Positions 10,417-19,431 of a stretch of 64,000 nt of DNA are shown one piece after another (the stretch's first letter is position 1; every line of letters begins with the position of its first letter). The stretch is from contig NZ_KB902244.1 of assembly GCF_000379445.1 (NCBI RefSeq), positions 1 to 64,000 on the forward strand, written 5' to 3'. This DNA comes from Fangia hongkongensis FSC776 = DSM 21703 (lineage in GTDB: Bacteria; Pseudomonadota; Gammaproteobacteria; Francisellales; Francisellaceae). A model generated the notes under the pieces. That model saw only the letters and a program-made list of their open reading frames with translations. It searched no databases and was not told where the DNA came from. Made by a program: the position numbers and the translations under genes.

Positions 10417-10617
10417 GAAAGTCGTCCTTTTTAAGAGAGTATCAAATACAAAACATTTATAATATAAGCAAACTCAAAACATGCAAGCGTAAATGCTTTT
10501 TTTGTCCTATATTTTGACTATTTTTTGTTTCAATAGGGTGGGCTATGCGGTAAATGATATTTTTTTGGATAAAGCGATAAAAGTAAAATTAATGCTAGAT
10601 TTTTTCAATTTTTAAGT

Positions 10618-10623
10618 TACAAT
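10618..10623 (+). promoter_or_regulatory. Candidate -10 element of the orphan 5S rRNA gene
   Basis: TACAAT at 10618-10623 ends 8 bases before the first base of the 5S helix I. That would place transcription start at about the mature 5' end. No good TTGACA-like hexamer is visible 16-18 bases upstream. The 215-base gap 10417-10631 is otherwise AT-rich and shows nothing else. Confidence 0.4.
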
Positions 10624-10631
10624 GGCCTGCA

Positions 10632-10745
10632 TCTGACGATAATAGCAAGTTGGCACCACCTGATTCCATTTCGAACTCAGAAGTGAAACAATTTAGCGCT
10701 GATGATAGTGTGGCATTCGCCATGTGAAAGTAAGTCATCGTCAGA
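10632..10745 (+). rRNA. rrf: Stand-alone, diverged second 5S rRNA gene
   Basis: This is a 114-nt 5S-like gene with no 16S or 23S nearby. The loop and 3' region (from GATGATAGTGTGGC on) are nearly identical to the copy at 144-255. Several helices differ but remain paired. Helix I is TCTGACGAT with ATCGTCAGA, in place of TTGGCGGT with ACCGCCAA. Helix III is CTGA with TCAG, in place of CTAA with TTAG. Helix II is GCAAGTTG with CAATTTAGC (one bulged A), in place of a CTGAG with CTCAG helix. It is followed by TTTTT directly after helix I. I read it as a functional paralog, not a decayed copy. Confidence 0.85.
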
Positions 10746-10849
10746 TTTTTCATCTTTTCAATCGAGTTAGAATTCCAGATTAAATTTCACTTGATACAAC
10801 GAATTTGTGTTATGATTCCATCATTCAAGATAGATAGAGCTTTAGTTTA

Positions 10850-12100
10850 ATGTATCGTCCTTTACCACTATTTATTGGACTTAGATATTTGCGTGCGAAA
10901 AAAAGAAATCAATTTATTTCGATTATTTCTGCCATTTCGTTTGTTGGAATTGCACTTGGTGTTGCTGTGTTGATTACCGTTATGTCGGTAATGAATGGTT
11001 TTGATGAGCAAATAAAAGATCGAATCTTAATGATGGTTCCCCCTGTGAAAGTGTATCAAGCTGGTGGCAAGCTTTACGATTGGCAAGAGCTGTCAAATAA
11101 CCTGAAAGAAAAGTCAAAAGAAATTACAGGGACAGCGCCAGTAATTGAAGGGCAGGGAATGCTCTCAGCAAATGGAACAAATGCCTTTGCCGCACTACAG
11201 GGCATTGACCCAAAATATGAAAATGAAGTTGTTCCCATTTCTGAGCATGTAACACAAGGAAAGTTAAGCTCTCTTCAATCTGGGAAATTTAACATTATAT
11301 TAGGAAAGTATTTAGCACAATCTTTAGGTGTTGGGATAGGTGATAAGGTGACAGTTATCGTGCCTGAGGCCAATCTGACACCAGCGGGGATGGTGCCAAG
11401 ATTAAAGCAATTTACCGTGTCAGGCATTTTTTCAGTAAGCTACCAATACGATAGCTATTATGCGCTTATTAATATTAAAGATGCAGCCAAATTACTACAA
11501 ATGGGTAATGCTGTGAGCGCACTTCAATTAGGAGTAAATAATATCTATCAGGCGCCATTTGTGAAGTATTATTTAAACGCTAAGGTATTGCCAGATTTTT
11601 TTATTGCGCGAGATTGGACAGATGAAAATAAAAGCTTTTTCCAAGCGCTTCAAATGGAAAAAACAATGATGTTTTTTATTTTGCTTTTGATTATTGCAGT
11701 TGCTATTTTCAACCTTCTGTCCTCACTTGTCATGGTGGTAACTGATAAGCGTTCAGATATTGCTATTTTAAGGACAATGGGCATGTCATCAAGGCAGATT
11801 ATCATGATCTTTATTATTCAAGGTCTTGCTATTGGTGTAATTGGCACGCTTTTAGGGATAGTACTTGGCATTGTTCTATCGCTTAATGCTACTGAAATTG
11901 TGAATTGGATACAAGTGATCTTTCATGTGCAGTTTTTAAGTCCAAGTGTTTATCAAATTGATTTTATTCCATCAAAATTAGTTTGGTCTGATATCTATCA
12001 TGTCGGCATTGCTGCGCTTGTGTTAAGCTTTTTAGCAACGCTTTATCCTGCTTGGAGTGCTTCTCGTGTTCAACCGGTGGAGGCGCTTCGTTATGAGTGA
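10850..12100 (+). CDS. lolC: Lipoprotein-releasing ABC transporter permease (LolC/LolE type)
   Basis: This inner-membrane subunit of the Lol complex releases mature lipoproteins to LolA. The 416-aa protein has one N-terminal membrane helix (about 25-45), a large periplasmic domain (about 50-265) and three C-terminal helices. The N terminus, YLRAKKRNQFISIISAIS, and the C terminus, LYPAWSASRVQPVEALRYE, are typical. Only one permease gene accompanies lolD, where enteric bacteria have lolC and lolE. A single LolF-like permease acting as a homodimer is the likely arrangement (inference). It overlaps lolD by 8 bases. Confidence 0.9.
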   Translation: MYRPLPLFIGLRYLRAKKRNQFISIISAISFVGIALGVAVLITVMSVMNGFDEQIKDRILMMVPPVKVYQAGGKLYDWQELSNNLKEKSKEITGTAPVIEGQGMLSANGTNAFAALQGIDPKYENEVVPISEHVTQGKLSSLQSGKFNIILGKYLAQSLGVGIGDKVTVIVPEANLTPAGMVPRLKQFTVSGIFSVSYQYDSYYALINIKDAAKLLQMGNAVSALQLGVNNIYQAPFVKYYLNAKVLPDFFIARDWTDENKSFFQALQMEKTMMFFILLLIIAVAIFNLLSSLVMVVTDKRSDIAILRTMGMSSRQIIMIFIIQGLAIGVIGTLLGIVLGIVLSLNATEIVNWIQVIFHVQFLSPSVYQIDFIPSKLVWSDIYHVGIAALVLSFLATLYPAWSASRVQPVEALRYE

Positions 12101-12776
12101 TTATGTACTAAGTTGTGAGCATGTATTTAAGAGTTATCAAGATGGTAAAAGCACCATTCAAGTCCTTGATAATGTGAGCTTTCATCTTAATCAAGGTGAG
12201 AAAGTGGCGATCTTAGGGCTGTCAGGCTCTGGCAAGACGACATTGCTGAACCTGTTGGGTGGGCTTGATAAGTTAGATAAGGGTGAAATTTATTTAAATG
12301 CTAAGCGATTTGATCATTTATCGGCAAATAAAAGAGCTTTGATGCGAAATAGGCATTTGGGTTTCGTTTATCAGTTCCATCATTTGCTGCCTGAGTTTAA
12401 TGCGCTTGATAATGTTCTAATGCCGCTGATGATGCGCCCAAAAACAACAAAGCGTGACAACACTATTTTAGCAAAGGAGATGTTGGATGCGGTTGGATTA
12501 TCTCATAGGTTTTATCATAAACCTGCTGCACTTTCAGGTGGCGAGCGCCAGCGTGTTGCAATTGCAAGAGCACTTGTTACCAAGCCAAGTTGTGTGTTAG
12601 CAGATGAACCAACGGGTAATTTAGATAGCCATAACTCTGAAAAAATACTGGAATTAATTGAAAAACTAAGCCAAGAATTTTCCGTGAGCTTTATTGTCGT
12701 GACACATGATAAACAGTTGGCAGCGAAAATGGATAAAATCTATGTTATTGAGAATGCAAAGTTAGCAGTGTTGTAA
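12093..12776 (+). CDS. lolD: Lipoprotein-releasing system ATP-binding protein LolD
   Basis: This is the ABC ATPase that powers lipoprotein release. The start at ATG 12093 (227 aa) is set by GGAGG at 12079-12083 and overlaps the permease stop. The protein has Walker A GLSGSGKTT, the signature LSGGERQRVAIARAL, Walker B CVLADEPTGNLD and the switch His in VVTHD. The YQFHHLLPEF segment is typical of the LolD/MacB subfamily. Confidence 0.95.
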   Translation: MSDYVLSCEHVFKSYQDGKSTIQVLDNVSFHLNQGEKVAILGLSGSGKTTLLNLLGGLDKLDKGEIYLNAKRFDHLSANKRALMRNRHLGFVYQFHHLLPEFNALDNVLMPLMMRPKTTKRDNTILAKEMLDAVGLSHRFYHKPAALSGGERQRVAIARALVTKPSCVLADEPTGNLDSHNSEKILELIEKLSQEFSVSFIVVTHDKQLAAKMDKIYVIENAKLAVL

Positions 12777-12855
12777 TTTTAGGTGAGTAGGCTAGTCTAA
12801 AGTTATATCCCAAGTTGTTTTGATTTGTCTGATATTGACATAAGGAAGGTGAGAA

Positions 12856-13665
12856 ATGGATGAGTATTATTTGGGCTCTTCAGAAGGTGAATTTAACCGC
12901 TTAAAAATACAATCAAATGTTTTTAACAGGACAAGCACCACAATTATCGATCAGTTTTTTTATCCCGGTCTTGATGTTGTTGAGCTTGGCTCTGGCGTGG
13001 GTGGTGCAAGCTTTATGATTGCACAAAAGCTGTTAAATGAAGGTAGCTTACGCTGTTTTGAAAGAGAAGAGCGCTATGCTGAGTATCTACAAAATCAAGT
13101 CAAGAGCTCGATTTTTACTAATATTGATATTTACCCAGAAGATATTACAACTTATAAACCTAACTTTAGTTTTGACCGACTTTACATAAGAGCAGTACTA
13201 CATCATTTGAAGGCTCCATTTCCCAGCATTAGTTCATTTATTTCTAGTCTTAAAGTAGGTGGGCTTATGGTGATAGAAGAACCATTAATTCGCTATACAG
13301 GTCAACTTCCTACGAATAGCATTTTAATGAAGTGGGGTGAGCTTAATTTTCAACGAATTATGGATGTAGGTGGGAAATTAGCCGTTAGTTTAGATATTGC
13401 TGAAAAGTTAAAAGAGTATGTAGAGAAATATGGCTTTAAGGTGATCGTGCAACATATTTCACAGACAAATCTAAAGCTAAAAGAGGAGAAAAGTATTTTA
13501 ACGCAATGGCTGGATATGCATAGAGATGAGCTCCTTAGAAAGAAGGCAGTAAATCAAAGTGAGTTTGATGATTTATATATACAGATGAAGAAACTAGTTA
13601 GCTGTAAGGATGAGCCCGTTTTTTACGTTCCAATGATGCAGATTGTTGCACAAAAAGTAGTGTAG
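12856..13665 (+). CDS. Class I SAM-dependent methyltransferase, substrate unknown
   Basis: The 269-aa protein has the SAM-binding motif I VVELGSGVGGASFM near residue 35-48. An acidic motif II is in LRCFEREERYAEYL, and a later RAVLHHL segment corresponds to motif IV. The remaining C-terminal 110 residues are not recognisable. A good ribosome site, AAGGAAGGTGAGAA, precedes the ATG. Adjacent genes (lolD, fdxA) do not indicate a substrate. Confidence 0.7.
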   Translation: MDEYYLGSSEGEFNRLKIQSNVFNRTSTTIIDQFFYPGLDVVELGSGVGGASFMIAQKLLNEGSLRCFEREERYAEYLQNQVKSSIFTNIDIYPEDITTYKPNFSFDRLYIRAVLHHLKAPFPSISSFISSLKVGGLMVIEEPLIRYTGQLPTNSILMKWGELNFQRIMDVGGKLAVSLDIAEKLKEYVEKYGFKVIVQHISQTNLKLKEEKSILTQWLDMHRDELLRKKAVNQSEFDDLYIQMKKLVSCKDEPVFYVPMMQIVAQKVV

Positions 13666-13800
13666 TTTTCTTAATGGCTGGGGCAAATCGCGATAATTTT
13701 GAAGGTAATCTCTTTAAAATGTTGATAGCAATGGTAGAATATCCCTAACTTGCTGAGGCGTTATGATATGCCGTATAAATGAATAACCAGGAAAGAGATT

Positions 13801-14124
13801 ATGCCCTTTATTGTTACAGAAGCTTGCATAAAGTGTAAATTAGGCGATTGTGTTGAAGTTTGCCCTGTTGATTGCTTTTATGAAGGACCCAATATGCTTG
13901 TTATTAATCCCGATGAGTGTATAGATTGTGCGTTATGTGAACCTGAGTGTCCTGTTAATGCCATTTACTCTGAGGATGAGCTACCAGAGGATCAAATGGA
14001 GTTTGTTGAGCTGAATCGTAGATTGTCAGAGAAATGGGAAAATATTGCAGAGAAATGCGATCCCCCTGAAGATGCTGATCAGTGGAAAGAGGTTAAAAAT
14101 AAGCGCCAATATTTAGAAGAGTAA
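13801..14124 (+). CDS. fdxA: Seven-iron ferredoxin FdxA
   Basis: The 107-aa ferredoxin has two cluster motifs. [17 protein letters not shown] near residues 9-25 provides ligands for a [3Fe-4S] cluster, and [12 protein letters not shown] near residues 40-51 for a [4Fe-4S] cluster. The C-terminal extension of about 45 residues is characteristic of the FdxA family. It is a small electron carrier whose partners are unknown here. A 135-base gap precedes it. gmhB starts 8 bases after its stop. Confidence 0.95.
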   Translation: MPFIVTEACIKCKLGDCVEVCPVDCFYEGPNMLVINPDECIDCALCEPECPVNAIYSEDELPEDQMEFVELNRRLSEKWENIAEKCDPPEDADQWKEVKNKRQYLEE

Positions 14125-14132
14125 CTACTCTG

Positions 14133-14690
14133 ATGACCCAAATTACTTCACAGCCTTCTCTTGTTATCCTTGATCGTGATGGTGTCATTAATGAAGACTC
14201 GGATCAATATATTAAAACAGCGGATGAATGGCAGCCTATTCCAGGTTCTATTAATGCAATTGGACGTTTAAAAGCAAAAAAAATTCCACTTGCTGTTGCG
14301 ACAAATCAATCAGGGATTGCAAGAGGGTATTTTAGCTATGGTACACTGACTGAAATGCACAATAAGCTGTTTTCTTTATTGGGGGATGCAAAAGATGCAA
14401 TTTACTATATTGCTATTTGCCCTCATGGTCCTGATGATGATTGTCGTTGTCGAAAGCCAAAAATAGGTCTTTGTGAGGAGATAAGTCAAAAACTATCCAT
14501 TCCATTATCACAATCTGTGTATTTTGTTGGCGATAGTTTAAAAGATATTGAAGCTGCGATAGCAGCAAATTGTACACCAGTTCTTGTGAAAACAGGCAAA
14601 GGAGTAAGAACCTTGGCAACTAAGAGCGCTTTACTCGATGATTGTTTAATCTTTGATAATTTAGAAAAATTTGTGGATTATTTGCAATGA
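14133..14690 (+). CDS. gmhB: D-glycero-beta-D-manno-heptose-1,7-bisphosphate 7-phosphatase
   Basis: GmhB is a HAD-superfamily phosphatase in ADP-heptose synthesis for the LPS inner core. The 185-aa protein has the catalytic DRDG motif (nucleophile Asp13), the TNQSGIARG segment, the zinc loop CPHGPDDDCRCRKP (Cys-X-His then Cys-X-Cys) and the GDSLKDIEAA motif. It overlaps plsC by 4 bases. The pair gmhB-plsC is a common proteobacterial arrangement, which suggests an envelope lipid and LPS operon. Confidence 0.9.
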   Translation: MTQITSQPSLVILDRDGVINEDSDQYIKTADEWQPIPGSINAIGRLKAKKIPLAVATNQSGIARGYFSYGTLTEMHNKLFSLLGDAKDAIYYIAICPHGPDDDCRCRKPKIGLCEEISQKLSIPLSQSVYFVGDSLKDIEAAIAANCTPVLVKTGKGVRTLATKSALLDDCLIFDNLEKFVDYLQ

Positions 14691-15430
14691 ATATTTTGAA
14701 ACTTTTATGGTGCGCTTTTTTATGGCTTAGACAAATTGTATTTGTCCTATATATGGCCGTGATCACTATTATTTTGGCGAGCGTCACGATACTTTTATAT
14801 CTGTGTAAGGCGCCTATACGAGTAAGACTCATGCCGGCATGGACATGGTCAAAGCTTGCCTATTTGGGGATGGTGGTTTTGTTGTGGCTTCGTATTAAGG
14901 TTGAAGGTAAAAAGAATATACCACAACATGCATGTGTCTTTATTTGTAAACATCAATCTTCTTGGGAAACAGTCATTTTTCATGGGCTGATTCCAAGGGC
15001 GTGTTTTGTGCTAAAGCAGGAGTTGTTGAAGATTCCTTTTTTTGGGCAGGGGCTAAAAGCAGTTGATAGTATTGCCATTGATAGAAGCCAGAATTTGAAA
15101 TCGTTTAAAAAGATTTTACAAAATGGCAAGGCAAGACTCAAAGATGGGCTGAATATTGTTATTTTTCCAGAAGGAACAAGAGTGCCAGTGGGGCGTTATC
15201 CTAAGTTTCATAGAACGGCAATGATGCTAGCAAAATCAACAGGCGCTGATGTTGTGCCCGTTGCGCATAACTCTGGTAAATTTTGGCCTAATAAGGCGGG
15301 TCTTATTAAACCTGGATGTGTTGTAATTCGTTTTGGTGAGGTGGTATCTTCTAAAAATTTTGATGTTGATGCGCTCAATGAGCATTGCTATAACTGGATT
15401 AATGATGAAGTTAAAAAGCTTGGTGCTTAA
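14687..15430 (+). CDS. plsC: 1-acyl-sn-glycerol-3-phosphate acyltransferase
   Basis: PlsC makes phosphatidic acid from lysophosphatidic acid at the inner membrane. The 247-aa protein has N-terminal hydrophobic segments (about 10-45 and 60-75), the acyltransferase motif KHQSSWET (His-X4-acid) near residue 89, and the substrate motif IFPEGTRVP near residue 162. The acid in the His-X4 motif is Glu rather than the textbook Asp, a variant seen in related proteobacterial PlsC proteins. It overlaps gmhB by 4 bases. Confidence 0.9.
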   Translation: MNILKLLWCAFLWLRQIVFVLYMAVITIILASVTILLYLCKAPIRVRLMPAWTWSKLAYLGMVVLLWLRIKVEGKKNIPQHACVFICKHQSSWETVIFHGLIPRACFVLKQELLKIPFFGQGLKAVDSIAIDRSQNLKSFKKILQNGKARLKDGLNIVIFPEGTRVPVGRYPKFHRTAMMLAKSTGADVVPVAHNSGKFWPNKAGLIKPGCVVIRFGEVVSSKNFDVDALNEHCYNWINDEVKKLGA

Positions 15431-15439
15431 GGATAAAAA

Positions 15440-16315
15440 ATGAAAGTAACAAAAGCAGTTTTTCCTGTTGCAGGTCTTGGAACACGATTTTTACCAGCAA
15501 CAAAAGCATCGCCTAAAGAGATGTTAACTGTAGTAGATAAACCACTTATTCAATATGCGGTAGAAGAGGCGATTGAAGCAGGAATCAAAGATTTGATTTT
15601 TGTAACCAGTACGCATAAACGTGCGATAGAAGATCACTTTGATAAAAACTTTGAGCTTGAATATAACCTAGAGCAGAAAAATAAACTTGAAATGCTGGAA
15701 ATGGTGCAAAATATTTTGCCACCAGATGTGAACTGCGCCTATGTGCGTCAAAAAGAAGCCTTGGGACTTGGGCATGCGGTATTATGTGCAAAGCCTTTGG
15801 TGGGTAATGAGCCATTTGCTGTTTTGCTGGCAGATGACCTTATTAGCAATAGTGATTCTGGTGCACTTAGTCAAATGATGAAGCAGTATTATTATCAAAA
15901 ATGTGGTGTTATTGCTGTACAGGAGGTACCTAAAAAAGACACGGGATCATATGGAATTGTGAAAACAAGAGCTGATAAGAGTATTGAAGCTATTGTTGAG
16001 AAGCCCGCTCCAGAGAAAGCGCCATCAACGCAAGCAGTGGTTGGGCGGTATATTCTGACACCAGAGATTTTTTCTCTTCTTGAGCAGGTAGGTAAAGGTG
16101 CTGGCGGTGAAATACAGCTGACTGATGCGATTGCACGGTTGATTGATTCACAACGTTTAATCGCATACCCTTTTCAGGGGAAACGTTATGACTGTGGGGA
16201 TAAGCTTGGGTTTTTGATTGCAAATTTTGAGTTGGCTTGTAAAGATAAAGCATTAGGTCAAAGCTTTGCAGAGTATGTTTCTAAAGCGATGAGCAAGCAA
16301 AGTCAAAGTAATTAA
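15440..16315 (+). CDS. galU: UTP-glucose-1-phosphate uridylyltransferase
   Basis: GalU makes UDP-glucose for LPS, capsule and galactose metabolism. The 291-aa protein has the nucleotide-binding N terminus [23 protein letters not shown], the [11 protein letters not shown] segment, and the acidic [10 protein letters not shown] site near residue 130. Further conserved segments are YGIV near residue 173 and EKP near 187. It follows plsC by 9 bases and precedes gmk by 8, consistent with one transcript. Confidence 0.95.
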   Translation: MKVTKAVFPVAGLGTRFLPATKASPKEMLTVVDKPLIQYAVEEAIEAGIKDLIFVTSTHKRAIEDHFDKNFELEYNLEQKNKLEMLEMVQNILPPDVNCAYVRQKEALGLGHAVLCAKPLVGNEPFAVLLADDLISNSDSGALSQMMKQYYYQKCGVIAVQEVPKKDTGSYGIVKTRADKSIEAIVEKPAPEKAPSTQAVVGRYILTPEIFSLLEQVGKGAGGEIQLTDAIARLIDSQRLIAYPFQGKRYDCGDKLGFLIANFELACKDKALGQSFAEYVSKAMSKQSQSN

Positions 16316-16323
16316 GGTAATAT

Positions 16324-16920
16324 ATGCTAAATAAAAAAGGGCAGGTGTATATTATCTCTGCACCATCTGGGGCTGGAAAAACCTCACTTGTAAAGGCGTT
16401 TCTTGAGAAAAGAGATGATATTGGTGTTTGCATATCACATACAACGCGTGTACCAAGAGCCAAAGAAATAGATGCTCAAGATTACTTCTTTATAAATAAA
16501 GAACATTTTGAAGAGAAAATCTCCAAGGGTGATTTTGTTGAGTATGCCAAGGTGTTTGATCACTACTATGGGACATCAAAAAGTGAAATTGATAAGCTGA
16601 TTAATCAAGGCAAATCTGTAATTTTAGAGATTGATTGGCAAGGAGCAAGACAAGCAAAAGCAATTTTTACTGATCAGTGTATTAGTATTTTTATTCTGCC
16701 ACCATCTTTATCTATTCTGGAAGAAAGACTGATTGCGCGAGGCCAAGATGCCAAAGAGATTATTCAAAATAGAATGGATAAGGCGCTTAGTGAAGCCTCG
16801 CATGCTAATGAGTATGATTATGTTATTATTAATTCGATATTTGAAGAAGCATTAGAAGATCTAAAAGCAATTTTCCGTGTGCAAACCTTAAAAGATAATC
16901 TACACTTCCATTTAGGTTAA
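16324..16920 (+). CDS. gmk: Guanylate kinase
   Basis: Gmk phosphorylates GMP to GDP. The 198-aa protein has the P-loop APSGAGKTSL near residue 14, the GMP-binding SHTTRVPRAKE segment, EYAKVFDHYYGTS near residue 75, and VILEIDWQGARQ near residue 100. In many Gammaproteobacteria rpoZ and spoT follow gmk. Here a predicted outer-membrane protein follows instead. Confidence 0.95.
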   Translation: MLNKKGQVYIISAPSGAGKTSLVKAFLEKRDDIGVCISHTTRVPRAKEIDAQDYFFINKEHFEEKISKGDFVEYAKVFDHYYGTSKSEIDKLINQGKSVILEIDWQGARQAKAIFTDQCISIFILPPSLSILEERLIARGQDAKEIIQNRMDKALSEASHANEYDYVIINSIFEEALEDLKAIFRVQTLKDNLHFHLG

Positions 16921-16940
16921 AATGGATTTGTGGAAGGTGA

Positions 16941-17744
16941 ATGCGTTATTATAAGCGATTTTTTTTAACAACTGTACTTTGTGCGCCACTGTCTCTTTGG
17001 GCGGGTTGTTTAGAACAGCCGCAAGGAGGCTGTTCAATTTTTTCTCTTTCTCCCTCTTTGGGATATTATAAATATGCAGAACCCAGTCTTATGAATATTC
17101 AAGGGCCTTTGGTTGGCATTGAGGGTGAATACCAATATATTAGCACTAAGAATATAGTACTTTGGATAAATGGCGGGTTTGCCTTTGTCAATGGGCGATA
17201 TGATGGGAGTAGTGTTAATCTTATTACGCTCGAGCGAACACCGTTGACTTTTCACAATGATAAAAGTTATATCTTAAATCTCTCACCCAAAATAGGCTAT
17301 CGTATTTCTTTTTATTCTAAAGGGGTTTCTCTTCTGCCATATATTGGTGCTGGATATCGCTATTTGTATAATAATACGACGGATAATGTAGAAGGGGGAT
17401 ATGAGCGTATCTCAAATTATTTCTATGTGCCGATTGGCCTTCAATTGACGAAAGTTTGGAATAAGTGGATTTGGCAGAGTCAAATTGAGTTTGATATATT
17501 TGCTTATGGTTATCAATACTCTGGTACAGATGGTGGATTTACCAATGCGCAGCATGATGGCTATGGTGCAAATGCATATACGCTATTTGGTCGCAAAGAG
17601 CATATGCTTAGTTGGCTTATTGGTCCATATATACAATATTGGAATATTAAACAATCGGAGTTTGCTAAAGGAGATACACGCACATGGTATGAGCCTGAAA
17701 ATTATACTATTAATACTGGCGTAATGGTGAAATTCATTTTTTAA
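16941..17744 (+). CDS. Predicted outer-membrane beta-barrel protein, function unknown
   Basis: The 267-aa protein has an N-terminal signal peptide (RRF-like basic start, then FFLTTVLCAPLSLWAG). After it come alternating amphipathic strands with many Tyr, Gly and aromatic residues. The last residue is Phe (GVMVKFIF), a classic outer-membrane C-terminal signature. Repeated strand-like segments (IEGEYQYI, PKIGYRISFY, YIGAGYRYLY) suggest an 8- to 10-strand barrel. No family is recognised. It may be co-transcribed with gmk, 20 bases upstream. Confidence 0.55.
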   Translation: MRYYKRFFLTTVLCAPLSLWAGCLEQPQGGCSIFSLSPSLGYYKYAEPSLMNIQGPLVGIEGEYQYISTKNIVLWINGGFAFVNGRYDGSSVNLITLERTPLTFHNDKSYILNLSPKIGYRISFYSKGVSLLPYIGAGYRYLYNNTTDNVEGGYERISNYFYVPIGLQLTKVWNKWIWQSQIEFDIFAYGYQYSGTDGGFTNAQHDGYGANAYTLFGRKEHMLSWLIGPYIQYWNIKQSEFAKGDTRTWYEPENYTINTGVMVKFIF

Positions 17745-17831
17745 GTTTGTTGTTCATGGTAACTATGCCTTATCACATCTAGAAAATTCGATTACAATGG
17801 TGGCAGAAAAACCAAGCTAATTCCAAAGTAT

Positions 17832-19052
17832 ATGTTTGAAGTTGAGAAAGTAAAAAAAGACTTCCCTTTTTTACAGCAAAAAATTCATGGGAAACCTGTC
17901 GTCTTTTTAGATAGTGGTGCATCAGCACAAAAGCCTGCATGCGTGATCAATGCAATTGCTGATAGTTATACAAATAACTATGCTAATGTACACCGTGGTG
18001 TTTATACTTTGAGCGATCAGGCGACAGAGAAATATGAAGCAACGCGAAAAAAAGTACAAGCGTTTATTCATGCTGAACATCTAGAGGAAGTGATTTTTAC
18101 AAAAGGAACGACAGAGGCAATTAATCTTGTTGCCTTTTCACTTCTAGAGAATTATTTTAATGAAGGTGATGAAATTATTATTACTGAAATGGAACATCAT
18201 GCCAATATTGTCCCGTGGCAGTTAATTGCCAAACAAAAAAAACTGACATTAAAATATATTCCTGTTACAGATGATGGTGATTTGGATCTTGAAAAGTTGT
18301 CTAAGCTTGTCTCAGATAGAACTAAAATGTTGGCGTTGACGCATTGCTCTAATGTGCTTGGAACAATCAACCCAGTTAAAGAAATTATCGATCAAGTAAA
18401 AGCAAAATATAACCTTGCTGTATTGATAGATGGCGCGCAATCTGTTGTGCATCAGCGTATAGATGTAGCGGCGCTCAATTGTGATTTTTATGTGTTTTCT
18501 TCGCATAAATTATATGGACCGACAGGTGTTGGCGTATTATATGCAAAGAAAAAATGGCATGATGTTATGACCCCTTATCAAGGCGGGGGTGATATGATTA
18601 AAGAGGTTAGCATGCATGAGGCAACGTTCGCTGATGCGCCTTATAAGTTTGAAGCAGGGACGCCTGATATTGTTGGTGTTATCGGATTGTCTAAAGCAAT
18701 AGAGTATATAGAAAAGTTGGGCTTTGCGTCTATTCAAAGCCATGAAAAGGTGCTTTTGGATTACGCCACTCAGAGACTTTCTCAGATTAAAGGTTTGAGA
18801 ATCATAGGGCAAAGTGAATCAAAAGCCGCCATTATTACCTTTATCATAGAAGGCTTTCATGCAAATGATCTAGGGATGCTCCTTGATTTATCGGGTGTCT
18901 GTGTAAGAACGGGACACCACTGTGCTCAACCATTATTAAAGCGTTTTAATGTACCTTCAACAGTGCGTGCTTCATTTGGGGTATACAACACGCTTGAGGA
19001 TATTGACCTATTGGTTAAAGGGCTTGAAAAAGCAATGAAAATGTTAAGTTAA
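17832..19052 (+). CDS. sufS: Cysteine desulfurase SufS-type
   Basis: This PLP enzyme removes sulfur from cysteine for iron-sulfur cluster assembly. The 406-aa protein has the PLP lysine at about 226 in SSHKLYGPTG. The active-site cysteine is at about 364 in RTGHHCAQP, in the short-loop form of group II (SufS/CsdA) enzymes. The TEMEHHANIVPW and DGAQSVVHQ segments are typical. No sufBCDE genes lie beside it, so a CsdA-like role is equally possible. Confidence 0.85.
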   Translation: MFEVEKVKKDFPFLQQKIHGKPVVFLDSGASAQKPACVINAIADSYTNNYANVHRGVYTLSDQATEKYEATRKKVQAFIHAEHLEEVIFTKGTTEAINLVAFSLLENYFNEGDEIIITEMEHHANIVPWQLIAKQKKLTLKYIPVTDDGDLDLEKLSKLVSDRTKMLALTHCSNVLGTINPVKEIIDQVKAKYNLAVLIDGAQSVVHQRIDVAALNCDFYVFSSHKLYGPTGVGVLYAKKKWHDVMTPYQGGGDMIKEVSMHEATFADAPYKFEAGTPDIVGVIGLSKAIEYIEKLGFASIQSHEKVLLDYATQRLSQIKGLRIIGQSESKAAIITFIIEGFHANDLGMLLDLSGVCVRTGHHCAQPLLKRFNVPSTVRASFGVYNTLEDIDLLVKGLEKAMKMLS

Positions 19053-19055
19053 AGA

Positions 19056-19331
19056 TTATTTTTTATCTAAGGGGCAAACTAGGATGATGTGTTCAGTGCT
19101 CACATTTAAAAAGCCGTACTCAGCAATGGCTTGATTATTGCTGTTATAGATCTTAGCATTTTTAACAGCAACAAATTTGCCGTCAATTTCAGTATTTAAA
19201 TGGTCAGTTAAGCGAATGCCAACACGAACAGAAATTTCGCCGGTTAGTTGATAGAATGGGGTGTAAATAGCAACCTCAATAAACTCTCGTGCACTATTTT
19301 TTGAATCAGCAGCATTAAAGTAAAACGGCAT
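19056..19331 (-). CDS. Conserved-looking small protein, function unknown
   Basis: The 91-aa protein begins MPFYFNAADSKNSAREFIEV. ATG 19331 is preceded by TAGGAG at a 5-base spacing. A longer reading from 19394 adds 21 residues but has no such ribosome site. It shows no signal peptide, membrane segment or known motif. Hydrophobic and polar residues alternate, which suggests a beta-rich cytosolic fold. The gene ends 3 bases from sufS (convergent). The upstream neighbour on this strand is the response regulator at 19432-20214. Confidence 0.6.
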   Translation of the reverse strand: MPFYFNAADSKNSAREFIEVAIYTPFYQLTGEISVRVGIRLTDHLNTEIDGKFVAVKNAKIYNSNNQAIAEYGFLNVSTEHIILVCPLDKK

Positions 19332-19431
19332 AGTAACTCCTAACAATCCTAGTCTGTGATGAATGCTTTCATCTCTAGTATAGCTAGAAAACAAGAAAAG
19401 TTAGGTGGGTTTGATTAAGTTAAGCTTGTGC

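Noticed and set aside
14687-15430. PlsC His-X4-Glu in place of His-X4-Asp, considered as a catalytic lesion
   Set aside because: The KHQSSWET form is a known variant in related proteobacterial acyltransferases and the rest of the active site is intact.
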